A stretch of 64,000 bases of DNA from Blattamonas nauphoetae. Its lineage: Eukaryota > Preaxostyla > Oxymonadida. Shown in pieces: positions 43,670-53,599 of the stretch (within the stretch, counting starts at the first letter, position 1; every line of letters begins with the position of its first letter). The notes below the pieces were generated by a model that was given only the letters and a program-made list of their open reading frames with translations, searched no databases and was not told where the DNA came from. The DNA lies in contig JARBJD010000314.1 in the NCBI GenBank assembly GCA_033064195.1, positions 19,496 to 83,495 on the forward strand, written 5' to 3'. Both the position numbers and the translations under genes were made by a program.

Positions 43670-45195
43670 AGTTGGGAAGAAGGATGGGTGGGGGATTAGT
43701 TTGGGTGATGGGGAATGGGAGTTTGAAGCTTGATGAAGACGACAGTCGAGCGAGGTACAGCTGCGCGCTGATCGAAGATGCTGTGGATGACGTTGGACGA
43801 GTGGCTGGGCAGAAACGATCAACTCTCCTTTCTGTCCCTGTTCTTCACGGTGAGGGTGTTGCCCTCCAGTCTGGCTGTGATTGCTTCGTTCTTCAGCTGG
43901 ATGATGACCTGCGGATCGTTCGAGATGTCAATCAAAGAGGCACGTCCCGAATTGGAGATGACGAATGACGACGACGGACTGTCGATGAGGTCGTCGATGA
44001 GCAGGCCTTTCTGATTCGATGGCGAATGGAAGTCCGAGCGAGGGGCATTGGCCTGCAAGGATGGCGGGACAGCGACACGGGCTTCACCAATCTGTGCACG
44101 GAAAGGAACTCCAAATGAGTCAGGATTGTGTTGAGCTGCTGACAGAACACATCGTGTGGGAGAGTCTCGTTTCGCGTTCCCGTTGTCTCGGTGGAATTGA
44201 AGGCATTCACAGCGACCTGAGCAGCTGAGCGGACGAGTGTTGTTCGGAAGTCAGAATCCGTAACGTCAGCCATGTCCTCCACAGCATACAGGAAGGACGA
44301 GAAGTGTGTAGTGAACTCGCTGTAACTCACACACACAACAGCGGGAAGCGGCTGGAAAACGAAAAACGACGATGGGAATGCATTCTGCGACTTCTTCAGT
44401 CTGACTAGAGACGGAAGAGAGGACGACTGACTCGCAGGGGCTTGTAGGGGGTCGATGAGAATGGTGAGGTGCGAGAAGGGCTGCTCCTTCGATGCTGGTG
44501 GAGGAGCGACGATTGCGAGGACTTCGGAGAGGACAGCAAACAGCGACGACAGAATGTCCGAATTGAGAGTGTGGAAGAAGGCCGAAGCAGGATCCAAGAT
44601 GGACGCGAAGAAGACGAGCAGGGTTGCCGCGATGGTCTGTCGGAGAGGAGGGAAGATGCAGTGGAGAGAGACCGGAGGGAGAACGAGCTAGATGAAGAAG
44701 TCGAAGAGAAGTCTGAACGACGAGCTTGTCAACAGCGAGTTGACGAGAAGAGTGATGTTCTGGAGAAGGACAGAGATCATATTCACGCCCATCATGAACG
44801 AGAATTGGACTTGCATCCGATTCTGCGCGGGAAGACTCAAAAACGTGGTCGAGAACGGAGAATCCAGCCTAGTCGGAGAACAAGACGGACGGAACCCGAT
44901 CGAGATGAGATGCCCTTTGAGGGAGCAGACCGGGATGGGGAGAAGCGGCCAAAAAAAGTTCAACACGATTCGGTGGCTTGGAAAGATCTTGGCGCAGAGG
45001 CGGATGGGAGGTGAAACGCAGCGTCGGCGAGAAGTCTTCATTTTGGAGAGTCTCCCCAACAACAAAAACGCCCTACAAAAGGTGGGAGTGTCCGAGAAGG
45101 AAGGGAAGCTGAGCGTGGCGGATGTCGGCGATCATCTTCGTCGGTGTGATTGTTTCATCATCTTGCTTGTATTGATCTTTCCAAATATAGTGTGA
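43670..45195 (-). pseudogene. Second membrane-protein-like gene, disrupted
   Basis: Minus-strand frame from about 45195, coding-like to about 44050. It reads VNMISVLLQNITLLVNSLLT, then LRQTIAATLLVFFASILDPA, HTLNSDILSSLFAVLSEVLA and VCVSYSEFTTHFSSFLYAVE. A TAG lies near 44690 in the same frame. Near 44050 the signal moves to another frame: SSSFVISNSGRASLIDISND, VIIQLKNEAITARLEGNTLT. Hydrophobic helices alternate with loops, as in the neighbouring plus-strand gene, which it faces tail to tail. The two could be parts of one ancestral gene split by inversion, but I have no alignment to show it. Confidence 0.4.
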
Positions 45196-45511
45196 GACAA
45201 GGAACCTGAGGATCTGATAAGATAGAAAAGTTGAAAAACGGTGAAACATAAATACATTGAGTGAATAAAGTCCGTTTCACACGTCATTGTGGCTTTCCAG
45301 TGTTCAAGAGGACTGAACATAATTCATTATGGGCCAGATCATTGGATCCTCACACACAACTTTCCTCCATGAATTCACACTTAAGTAAACTGTATTTCAC
45401 GACAAGAATAATAGTTTCAAAAAAAGGAGAAAATTAAAATTCAACTGAAGGGGATTTGAACCTTAACTCTCCAGTCGTACATTTAGCAATTTAGTCGTAC
45501 ATGTAGTAAAG
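45196..45511. other. Intergenic, no supported gene
   Basis: AT-rich, about 315 bp. It holds two copies of TTTAGTCGTACAT-like sequence just before the transposase remnant. No gene seen. Confidence 0.45.
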
Positions 45512-45865
45512 CCCCTGCAGCCGGTCGATCAGTATGTCACGGCCACCATCAAACAAGGCCTACTGAGCTCCATCCGTCCCCAAGCTCTTGCTGATGCATC
45601 ACAGAAACGCACAGCCTTCATAGAGGCTTTCGACCAGGCTCTCTCAGACGGATTAATAGTTACCAAATCAAGCCGGACTTGTTCATCAAGTCGTACCAAG
45701 GCTAGAGAAGAACTATCGAATCACATACGTGATGAAACAGATATCAAACCACACATTTTTCACTTCTACGCAAAGTTATCCATCGATCAATCCATTCATT
45801 TTTTTTTCCACCTCTTATGTCTCTTTGTGAATAAACTGAGATTGAAGCCAACTATAAAATCTTGA
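45512..45865 (+). mobile_element. C-terminal remnant of a pogo/Tigger-like DDE transposase
   Basis: An ATG-less open frame reads PLQPVDQYVTATIKQGLLSS and then ASQKRTAFIEAFDQALSDGL before a TGA at 45863. LQPxDxxVxxxxK is the block around and after the last acidic residue in DDE transposases of the pogo/jerky/Tigger group, a plain DNA transposon. Coding resemblance fades after about 45700. The catalytic core and DNA-binding domain are missing upstream, where stops occur directly before the block, so the copy is dead. I saw no terminal inverted repeats. Confidence 0.55.
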
Positions 45866-45902
45866 AATGTTACACTGGGAAAGGGATCAACCAGAAGATA
45901 GT

Positions 45903-46518
45903 TTAAAAAACAAGATAGCCAAAGACAGAAATTGACGTCAAAATACCAGTTAAGATGAGATAAATTTCAGAAGGGTTGAAACAGGGTGTGAAATTACCGT
46001 CTATGGATTCGGAGAGGAGTGTGCATGTTGGGGTGGGGGAGTTGAGTGACATTTTGATCAAGTGACCAACGATTTTCCCGCTGTGCTCTCCGCCGCAGAG
46101 ATCGAACGTGTTGTCCGTGGTTAGAGGTGGAATAGTAGCAGAATCTGGATTCAAGGGCGACAAGATCGAGTCCTTCCACAGAGCCTCCAGATCCGAAGCA
46201 CAAGGAAGTCGACGTTTTGCACGTCCATCCTACGAAGTCTCGATGGAGTGGATGAAAAAGGTGAGGGTGTGCGGTGGATTGACGTCGGAACCATGTCGGG
46301 AGGGGTTGGATCAGAGACATGAAGAGGTTTGAAAGATGGGTTGTGAACTGATGATTGGAAGCAACTTGTTCCGTATTGATGGACCAGCTAGAAATCAAGA
46401 TTGGATCAAAAAAGTTTAAAATATGAGAGAAATGGATGAGAAACGGCATATTCAAGGTAAAAGCTTCACAGAGGAGAACATGGAAGGAGAGCTGAATTTC
46501 AGACATACAAAGACACAT
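45903..46518 (-). pseudogene. Gene fragment with signal in two frames, unrecognised
   Basis: One minus-strand frame (45903-46163) reads TTDNTFDLCGGEHSGKIVGH, then PTPTCTLLSESIDG. Another, just upstream, reads VGWTCKTSTSLCFGSGGSVE and GLDLVALES. The wording looks like one protein crossing a frame step near 46150. No start or end can be fixed, and no function is recognised. Confidence 0.25.
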
Positions 46519-46699
46519 CTGTTGAATTAGCGGGGAGGGAGGTCTTGAAACTCAATGTTGATGCGCCAAACAAACTCTGAGATTGTCGATGTTTGTGCAT
46601 TCAGCATTTGATTTGAAAATGAACCCATTGATCCAAATAAATCATCAAAAAAGTCACATCATACCAATAACTCGAGTAATGAAATGAAAAAAATATAAA

Positions 46700-46978
46700 T
46701 TAGCAAGAAATCGTTGTTGTACGGCCTGATGAACATGTACGGCCTGATGAGGGGACTATAAGCCCAAAAATTGTCAAAGCCTCTTTCCGCGACACAGGCC
46801 TCAATCCACCGACTATCCAGCCTGTTGCAGCAAAATTGACAGATGCCGAACTCCCCAGAAGGCTTAATCCAGCACCCGCGCGAAGTAGTGTATAGAACGA
46901 ATTGGGAACCACGTTGGTATAGACGGTACTACTGGGCAAAATCATCATGCCGATTGACACAACAATCGGTGTGATCAT
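46700..46978 (-). pseudogene. Short hydrophobic gene fragment
   Basis: A minus-strand open frame of about 92 codons reads LLRAGAGLSLLGSSASVNFA and TGWIVGGLRPVSRKEALTIF. Its 3' end contains a direct duplication of GTACGGCCTGATGA (about 46719-46753). The Ser/Gly/Leu pattern suggests a membrane or secreted protein end. No family recognised. Confidence 0.2.
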
Positions 46979-46999
46979 TCTGTTGTTCTTTCAAAGCAT

Positions 47000-48200
47000 T
47001 TTGACACTCCCAGAAGCTCCAATTGCACAATCAGCAATTATATGAGAGGTCCACCTGACCTTCAAATGCTCAGAAACGATTTGAATGATTCCGAACGTTG
47101 TTTGAATTGATTCTTGTCAACAATGAGATCAAAAAATGTTCTGGTCAACATCGATTTTTCATGTTTTTTCCAGTTTTAACACAAATCCATTGAAACCAAC
47201 AGTTGAACCACTTCGAAAAATTCTGAAAAAAATTCTAAAATCTCGGGGACCACGTCGGTCGTCGATCAAAACAATCCCGATGAAAATCGGTTGGGAATTC
47301 GTGGAGCTACGTACCGAACTGTGGTCAAAAAAAGAGACCAAAAAGTTGATTTTCAGAACTTGCTTAAAACTACTGCTATATGGCTCAAATCCACCTCAAA
47401 CACCTTCTAAAATTACAAAATCGATTTTGAAAGGTGAAATTCGCGATAAAAAACACTTTTGGGATTTTTGGTTTGATCAAGGCCGGATCGGGATTTTTCT
47501 TGATCAACCCATATTCCATTTTTCGAGTTTCTCCGATTTTTAAAAAAATGTATGCGCTTTCAGCACTTCACTTTTAGGATCACTTTTCCTCCTATTTGCG
47601 TTTTTACGCTTCATTTCGCTCGGAGTCGCCTTTTGGTGGCTCTTTTCATCTTCACTTTTCACCTCATCTTTCTCCACTTTTTCGTCAGTTTTCGTTTTTG
47701 ACTTAGATCTTTCAAAATCTTCACATTTGCGTCCTTCCGACGCTTTTCCTAGGTTCCCGATCACCTCACCTTCATAGTCCTCTTTTTGGACGTGCCTTTT
47801 TCGCCCCACATTTTCACCAACTTTTCACTCACATCACTTTTTTCTCGAATTAACACCTATCGCCCTTCCGTTCTCACCATTCGAGAAGGCTGTGGCTGAA
47901 TTTTCAGAATTTTTGGTTCATTAGTTCTTTCAAAATTTCACTTTTTTGTCTTTTTTTCGTTCTTAACATTTCACTGTTTGTTTACGTTCCAATCACTTCA
48001 ACGTCTTTCTTCTTTCATTTCACTCTTCCCGTTTTCACTTTCGTTCATTCATCGTTCCTTCTCATTTCACCGATTTCATGGCGCTTTTTTCGGACCGTTG
48101 GTCCTCTTTGACACATCACAATGTTCAAGTTTTCATGAAAGATTTCGAAAAAGAAGGGTAAAAGAAGGTGAAACAGGGTAAAATGAAGTGAGCAAGTACA
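47000..48200. other. Non-genic, low-complexity; plus strand pyrimidine-rich after 47.54 kb
   Basis: From 47000 to about 47540 the sequence is AT-rich with many short T runs. From about 47540 to 48150 the plus strand is rich in TTTTCAC and CACTTTT words. A minus-strand frame at 47540-47809 (90 codons, Lys/Glu-rich) follows directly from that bias, so I do not call it a gene. Confidence 0.45.
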
Positions 48201-48479
48201 ATAGTGAACAGTGAAGTGGAGATCGTGATAATGGCGTGAAATTTGACGTGAATAATGTAAACAGAGTCTGTGTTCACATTTTTATCGCATTAAAAAACAA
48301 GAAAGATTGAAAAAATCGAGTGAAATGTTCAATGAGAGGTTCGAAGACGAAGATCTGAAGCCGACCGCGATCCGTCGGATCCTCGTGACAAGTAGGGAAT
48401 ATGAGAGAACAAAAATTAGTGTAATTGAGGAAAAGAAGGTTCAGGTGAAACAAACATGAGTGAAGTGAATTAGATGAAT

Positions 48480-49600
48480 GAACAATGAAAAAATGAGTAC
48501 GGAGAAGTGACCAAAACATGAAATGAGAAGTAACGAAAATGAAGTGACAAGACAAACAAAAACAGGTGAAACAAGAGTAAATAAAGAGGAAAATCAACGT
48601 GAAAAGTTCAATAATATCCCAAAATGCAAAGAAATGACGAAGGCAGAGATCGATCCTAAAAAGGGGAAAAGAAAGATGATCATGAAAAAATGAAGAGGAA
48701 AGGAAATGATCAAATGACAAAAAGAGAAGAACAGAGGTATTTTTAAGAGAGAAGAGACAACATACAAATCAAAATTGCGAAAGTTGTTGATCGGTTCAAT
48801 ACGGTATGATCTAGGAAAGAATAAGAGACGGAAATGATGAAGATGAAAGTGAAAAGCTGAAAGAAAGAAGAGAATAAGAACGAAATGATGACGAAGACGG
48901 AAAAGTGCAAAGATGCCGCGGCAATCTTGATTGAACCTAAAAAGTTGTAAAAAGAGGTGAAAGTGAGAAAACGAGAATCAAAACAAGTTGAAGAAAGAAA
49001 AGAAGAGAAGAAAGAAAGTTGTTTAAAGCGATAATCGGAAACATACAAGGTAAAAAACGATGCAATCGATGATCTGTTCAATCTGAGAATACCTGAAGAA
49101 AAGAAGGAACAAAACATATGAAAATGGAAGAAAACAGAAGAAAGAAAGAAGAGAATGAGAGTGACATACTCAATATTACCGGAAAGTTCCAAGTTGGAAA
49201 GATGACTGAGATCGAACCTAAAAAGAGGGAAAAAGAGGTGAATATGAAAAAATGGTGACAAGAGGAAGTGAAACAAAGAGAAGAAGAGAATAAAGAAGGA
49301 TGTTGTGAACGATAATAAGCAACATACAATGTAAAAATTGGAGAAGTGATGAAATGTTCACTACGGTGACACCTGAAGAAGAATAAGAGAGAAAACACAT
49401 GAAAACAGATGAATCATAATGAAGAAAGAAGAGAACAGTAATAAAATGACGGAGAAGACGAACAACAACAGAGATGGAGCATGATCATGATCGCATCATA
49501 AAAGTTGGTAAAAAGAGGTGAAATTGAAAAAATGAAACATACAGTGATGATGCCGAGCATCCGCAGGTTCTAAAACACATAAAAGCAGAAAGAAAGAAGG
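48480..49600 (-). repeat. Tandem array with 281-bp period and mini-exon-like blocks
   Basis: On the minus strand, blocks alternate between splice-like borders. Type A blocks: 49328-49372 (45 nt), 49047-49092 (46) and 48766-48810 (45). Most follow a CAG or TAG acceptor, and all are followed by a GTATGT donor. Type B blocks: 49180-49217, 48899-48936 and 48618-48655 (38 nt each), preceded by TTTTTAG. Starts of A blocks differ by exactly 281 bp, as do starts of B blocks, though the sequences have diverged. A further block 49543-49569 (27 nt, NLRMLGIIT) lies between TTTTAG and GTATGT, off the register. The spacers are strongly pyrimidine-rich on this strand. A plus B is 83 or 84 nt, so a long frame is not preserved throughout. 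It may be an intron-rich repetitive gene, a decayed one, or a satellite. Confidence 0.6.
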
Positions 49601-49759
49601 ATTGTCGAATTCGGATCAGTCCCCATATTTTGTCAGATTTCCTTGAAATCGCAAATAGGCTGTTCTTGACATTGATCGTCCTAGAATATGTTGGTAAAAT
49701 ACACAGAAACTGATTGAACATAATTTCGTTGTTTCTAAAATTGTTTTGACTTTTTTATT

Positions 49760-50050
49760 TTGTATAAAATGAACCCGAGAGAAAAGTTGATTGAATCAAT
49801 GAAAAAAGAGAACTGTGAACTTGTGTCTGAGTATGTCCGGAGCACAGAACCAGTCATCTATGTTCATGAAGGTGTTGAGTGGAGGATAAAACCAAAGTTG
49901 TGGAATCAAGGAAACAGACCACACATGTCACAACGTCGACACTACACTCAATCGTTCGTGGAGAATGAACTGAGGAAGTACAACTGTGAGCTCGTTGGTG
50001 AGTACAAGCAGGTTCTAGTTCCTTCAGAGAAGAATTTGGGGTGTTTCTGA
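49760..50050 (+). CDS. Polinton small protein with duplicated half-domain
   Basis: Open frame of 96 residues at the left edge of the element. Two similar halves start KKENCELVSEYVRS and LRKYNCELVGEYKQ. The first continues WRIKPKLWNQGNRPHMSQRR. The pattern resembles short beta-hairpin repeats found near homing-endonuclease-type genes of large DNA viruses and phages, but this is a weak likeness. A TTTTTTATTTT tract precedes the start. Function unknown. Confidence 0.5.
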   Translation: MYKMNPREKLIESMKKENCELVSEYVRSTEPVIYVHEGVEWRIKPKLWNQGNRPHMSQRRHYTQSFVENELRKYNCELVGEYKQVLVPSEKNLGCF

Positions 50051-50487
50051 TGTTCACAAAATTCACGCTGATTTTTTTTATTTGAATTTTTTATTTTGCA
50101 TATGAAGAGTAGGTCCAGTTAGTGCAAGTGTGAGACCTCGACGTAACGTTCCAAGATACTCAGGCAAAATGGTGCCCTCGTGACTGATGCGTAGAACGAA
50201 TTGAAGGTTGGATTGGAGACGGATGATCGAAAGATTGTCCCAGGGGTTCATGTTGGCTTCAGATTCTTTACCAAGAATTTGTCCGTAAATCATGCCCACC
50301 CAAGACTTATCCCTTCAAGGAATTCGCTATTCTCTGTGAGAGCGTAGCAGTCATTGAGAAGGATTGAGATAGATCGTCCCCAAAGGGGTATCGGGGTGTC
50401 CATAGGAAACTCACACGAACATGAACTGGAACTACTCAACGGCTATTTTTGTTTTTTTAATTTCAATTAAAGAGCAAATAAAAAAAA

Positions 50488-51420
50488 ATGAATCGTCAAA
50501 AATACAATTCACAAATGATTGAGAAAATGATTGATCATAATCTTTCGACGATCACTGAGAATGCAGCAGTCATTCACTCACTACAGACGGAATTAGAAAC
50601 TAATCAGAAAGAAGTCGACACTCTTAAGAAGACAACTGAAGCACAACAGACAGCAATATCCTCAATCCAAAACGTCGTTTCAACAAATGGATCAATCAGT
50701 TGTTCAGCTGGTATTGCGACACCAGAAATCGGAGGATTGATCAATGTGAATGGAGCGAAGTGGAATATCTCAGAAGGATCACTTCCGAAGTATCCTGGAA
50801 CATATCCGGCTTCAACATTTAAGTCTGGCATATCAATCTCACAATCGATTGCAGAAACATCAGGAATTCAGTTCAATGGTGACGGCATTATTATGTGGTC
50901 ACCGTGTGACACACCAGCATTGTATTACTACGATGAGGACACTGGTTCAGGAGTATTTTCAATATCACCAACAGGAAGTTTTTCTCAGTTGTCAGACAGA
51001 AGAGTGAAAAGAAATATTGTTCCATACCCCAATGTTCTTGAACAACTGAATAAAGTCGAAATTGTGCAATATCAATTCAACACATTCGACTCGAAGATCA
51101 ACAAAGTGACAAAGCAAATTGAAAATGAGACAGATGAAGAACACTTGAAGAGCTGCAAAGAGAAATGTGAATGCTTGAAGAAAGAAAGTGAGAAGAAACA
51201 CATTGGTGTGATTGCTCAACAGATCCAAGAAATATTCCCCGAAGTCGTGAATGATTCGAATCCAGATTGTCTTCAAGTTGATTATGCTGAACTCTCTTGC
51301 TTCTGTATCAAAGCCATTCAGGAATTATGCTCTATTGTCGGATATCAACAGACACTCATCAATGAACGAATTCAAAAATATACTTCACTGATCGACACAA
51401 TGACTAATACTCCAACATGA
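50488..51420 (+). CDS. Polinton fibre-like protein with S74 intramolecular chaperone domain
   Basis: Open frame of 310 residues. The N-terminus (about 10-55) is a coiled coil suited to trimer formation. A beta-rich middle (about 70-165) has Gly/Ser/Ile repeats. From about 169 comes a peptidase S74-type chaperone module: SDRRVKRNIVPYPNVLEQL, then HIGVIAQQIQEIFPEVV and VDYAELSCFCIKAIQEL. In phage tail spikes this module folds the trimer and cuts itself off at the Ser of the S-D motif (here Ser169). A spike or fibre on the capsid is the natural reading, as inference. A shift to a host-type MYRF-like factor is less likely in this context. Confidence 0.75.
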   Translation: MNRQKYNSQMIEKMIDHNLSTITENAAVIHSLQTELETNQKEVDTLKKTTEAQQTAISSIQNVVSTNGSISCSAGIATPEIGGLINVNGAKWNISEGSLPKYPGTYPASTFKSGISISQSIAETSGIQFNGDGIIMWSPCDTPALYYYDEDTGSGVFSISPTGSFSQLSDRRVKRNIVPYPNVLEQLNKVEIVQYQFNTFDSKINKVTKQIENETDEEHLKSCKEKCECLKKESEKKHIGVIAQQIQEIFPEVVNDSNPDCLQVDYAELSCFCIKAIQELCSIVGYQQTLINERIQKYTSLIDTMTNTPT

Positions 51421-51814
51421 GATCAACCAGAAATTCATAATACTCTTTGATTATTTTTCCATTGATTGTCTCGGTTGTTTCCATCTCAATCGATTCACCA
51501 GAACTGTCTTTGAACCAGATCTTCACAATTGATTGTCGAGTGCTTAATTCCCACTTCTTTCGCTTCGCAATCTGTTCGTTGCAGAAAGCAACATATGAGT
51601 CATTGAATGCATCAGTCTGGATCCAATCACCGTGGATCGTAATGTGCTGAGGAATGTCTTTTGAAATGACTGTCGATGCATCACTAATCTCTTCTTTCAC
51701 ATGGATGAGTTTGCAGTCAAGAAAGTAGATGTATTTTTGTTTTCTTGAATTGGTAAAATCAGGAGGGAGTTGAGCAGTGTGAGAATTCTGAATTGAGAAG
51801 TAGCGCTTCACCAT
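51404..51814 (-). CDS. Polinton hypothetical protein
   Basis: Open frame of 136 residues starting MVKRYFSIQNSH. Mixed alpha/beta with motifs DWIQTDAFNDSYVAF and IVKIWFKDSSGESIEM. No family recognised. Its end overlaps the end of the fibre-like gene by 17 bp, tail to tail. A TTTTATTTTT tract lies upstream of the start. Possibly a virion or accessory protein. Confidence 0.5.
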   Translation of the reverse strand: MVKRYFSIQNSHTAQLPPDFTNSRKQKYIYFLDCKLIHVKEEISDASTVISKDIPQHITIHGDWIQTDAFNDSYVAFCNEQIAKRKKWELSTRQSIVKIWFKDSSGESIEMETTETINGKIIKEYYEFLVDLMLEY

Positions 51815-51854
51815 CTTTGTTTTCTACAAAAATAAAATATCATATTTGATTCTT

Positions 51855-52330
51855 TTAATAACCTCTCTTCACTTCTTCGAATGCTTCTTGGAGTCGACGA
51901 TCAATGACGTATCGTACTCGTGGCTGTCCATTTTCTATCCAGAACAACCAGTATGTAGCTTGATGTAATGCCAAAATTGGTGGAGGAGGACCTTCTGGAG
52001 TTGAGGTGAAATATGGATCAGGTTCGCCTTGTTTGATTGGGGTTCCTCTGAAGACAATGTTCACTGATTCTGCTGTCGAAATACCTTCTTCTCCACCAGC
52101 AATTTCACTTCGATCTGTTGGAACCATAAATGTGAATGAAGTTGCATCCGTTGATGGTCTCAGTTTCCTACTCCTTTCCACCATAGACGTAATTGCGAGG
52201 TTCACAGATGGAATTCTCAAACTCTTGTGTTGCAGAACAGCCAATGAAATCACCGTTCACCATCATCATTTGATAGAACTCTGGTGAGTTTGTTGACATT
52301 GGGAAATTGGGATAATTATTCCTAGCATTT
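51855..52330 (-). other. Polinton small virion-like gene, broken
   Basis: Coding signal between the neighbouring protein gene and the major capsid gene, with wording such as YWLFWIENGQPRVRYVIDRR near its end. That end resembles the end of the second capsid-type gene (WWVLRYSNGEPKLSI), so it may be related to it. Broken. Confidence 0.4.
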
Positions 52331-53530
52331 CGAAGTGACCAACATATTGAGGATTTCTGAAGACTGTACATTCATTTGGTCTATCAGGAATAAGCACATA
52401 AGATTCATGAGATTGTTGAGTTTGATACTGATGTTTGATCTCACTCCCATTGCATTTGCAGATGATTGAAATGATTGTGTGTCAATTCTTTCTGCTTTCA
52501 AGACGTATAATGTCTTTGAATACGTGTTGAAGAGGGATTGCTTCGTTGCATCAGTGATTTGATATCCGTAGCAAATAGAAGTGACTTTGTCCACCGATGA
52601 ACTCAGAACCGTGGAAGTGGTTGATTTAACTGTAGTATGCACAATTCCAGTCCTTGGATCTGGATCTGAATAGGTATAATATTGATAAACTGGATTTCCG
52701 ATTTGTGTGAATTCCTGAGTCACATTTGTGAATTCTCCATCTTGTAATAGTGCGTGATGAGATTTGTGTGTAGTATATTTTCCTAATGGATCTTTCTCCA
52801 CGTATCGTTCAAGTCCTTTTCGAATGACTGTGGGTACTCGAATCGGACAGTACACAAGTGAATCAGTTGTCAAATGAAATCTCAAACGTAAATTGCCAAA
52901 GATGGAATTTGGATACTGATCAAAAGTACTCAGTGAAAGTAAATTCACAAACGGAATAACCAGAGGAATTGTAATTGGGAACATTGTTTCAGTATTAGGA
53001 GTTGGAGAAAAGTAGCATCCACAAACACTTGGATCCATTCTCTGAACATTTTCAAAAAGACTGTAGCAATGCTTCATGTTGTTTTTCTCTTCATAAGACT
53101 TGAAAGTGTGGTACAGAAATGATTCGTGAACATGATTATTCTGGAGTGTATTGTCGATGATGTTTCCTTTACTGTCGACGAGTCTCATATCTCGAATTGC
53201 ATCTGATGATGACTTATATCCGTAGAACATTGCATACATGTTAGGGTAGTAGTTTCTGTCTGTCGTCGGTTGCTCATACGGAACAGTAATCGTGAGATCG
53301 ATTCGCAAATGACTCTTCGCAAACTCAGTCACATCATGACCATCGTAGCACAATGGAACTTCAATCTCATCTCCAATTCTGCATGGCATTGGAGGATTTG
53401 TTGGATGCACTTCTTGGATGGAATAAATGTGTGGCTCTGAATCCCATTGTTTTGGCATATATGATTGCACTTCGATTTGCTCAATTAATGTCGATGTTGG
53501 TTTGGATTGATTAGATCTGATACTTCTCAT
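52322..53530 (-). CDS. Polinton major capsid protein candidate (double jelly-roll type)
   Basis: Open frame of 402 residues starting MRSIRSNQSKPTST. Beta-rich throughout: LRIDLTITVPYEQPTTDRNY and NLLSLSTFDQYPNSIFGNLR, followed by LRFHLTTDSLVYCP. The FxxxPxxIFGxLxLxFHL wording recurs in the second capsid-type gene upstream, and both match the hexon-like capsid genes of Polintons in position and character. I assign it as capsid from context and fold pattern, not from an alignment. A TATAAATG start context with a TTTTTTATTTTT tract precedes it. Confidence 0.6.
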   Translation of the reverse strand: MRSIRSNQSKPTSTLIEQIEVQSYMPKQWDSEPHIYSIQEVHPTNPPMPCRIGDEIEVPLCYDGHDVTEFAKSHLRIDLTITVPYEQPTTDRNYYPNMYAMFYGYKSSSDAIRDMRLVDSKGNIIDNTLQNNHVHESFLYHTFKSYEEKNNMKHCYSLFENVQRMDPSVCGCYFSPTPNTETMFPITIPLVIPFVNLLSLSTFDQYPNSIFGNLRLRFHLTTDSLVYCPIRVPTVIRKGLERYVEKDPLGKYTTHKSHHALLQDGEFTNVTQEFTQIGNPVYQYYTYSDPDPRTGIVHTTVKSTTSTVLSSSVDKVTSICYGYQITDATKQSLFNTYSKTLYVLKAERIDTQSFQSSANAMGVRSNISIKLNNLMNLMCLFLIDQMNVQSSEILNMLVTSKC

Positions 53531-53599
53531 TTATAGAAAAATAAAAAATACAATTTCATTATTTTCTTTGACAGTTTTATGATTTCGGAATTCCGAGTT

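Noticed and set aside
45430-45520. Possible tRNA on the minus strand (GGTTCAAATCC B-box-like sequence)
   Set aside because: The bases around the T-loop-like TTCAAAT do not pair into a five-bp stem and no acceptor or D-stem partner is found, so the match is by chance.
47540-47809. Lys/Glu-rich minus-strand frame of 90 codons
   Set aside because: Its content follows from the pyrimidine bias of the plus strand. It has no domain and no splice context.
48274-49400. Minus-strand frames rich in Phe, Ser and Leu of 60 to 177 codons
   Set aside because: They run through the pyrimidine-rich spacers of the 281-bp array and do not keep frame between units.
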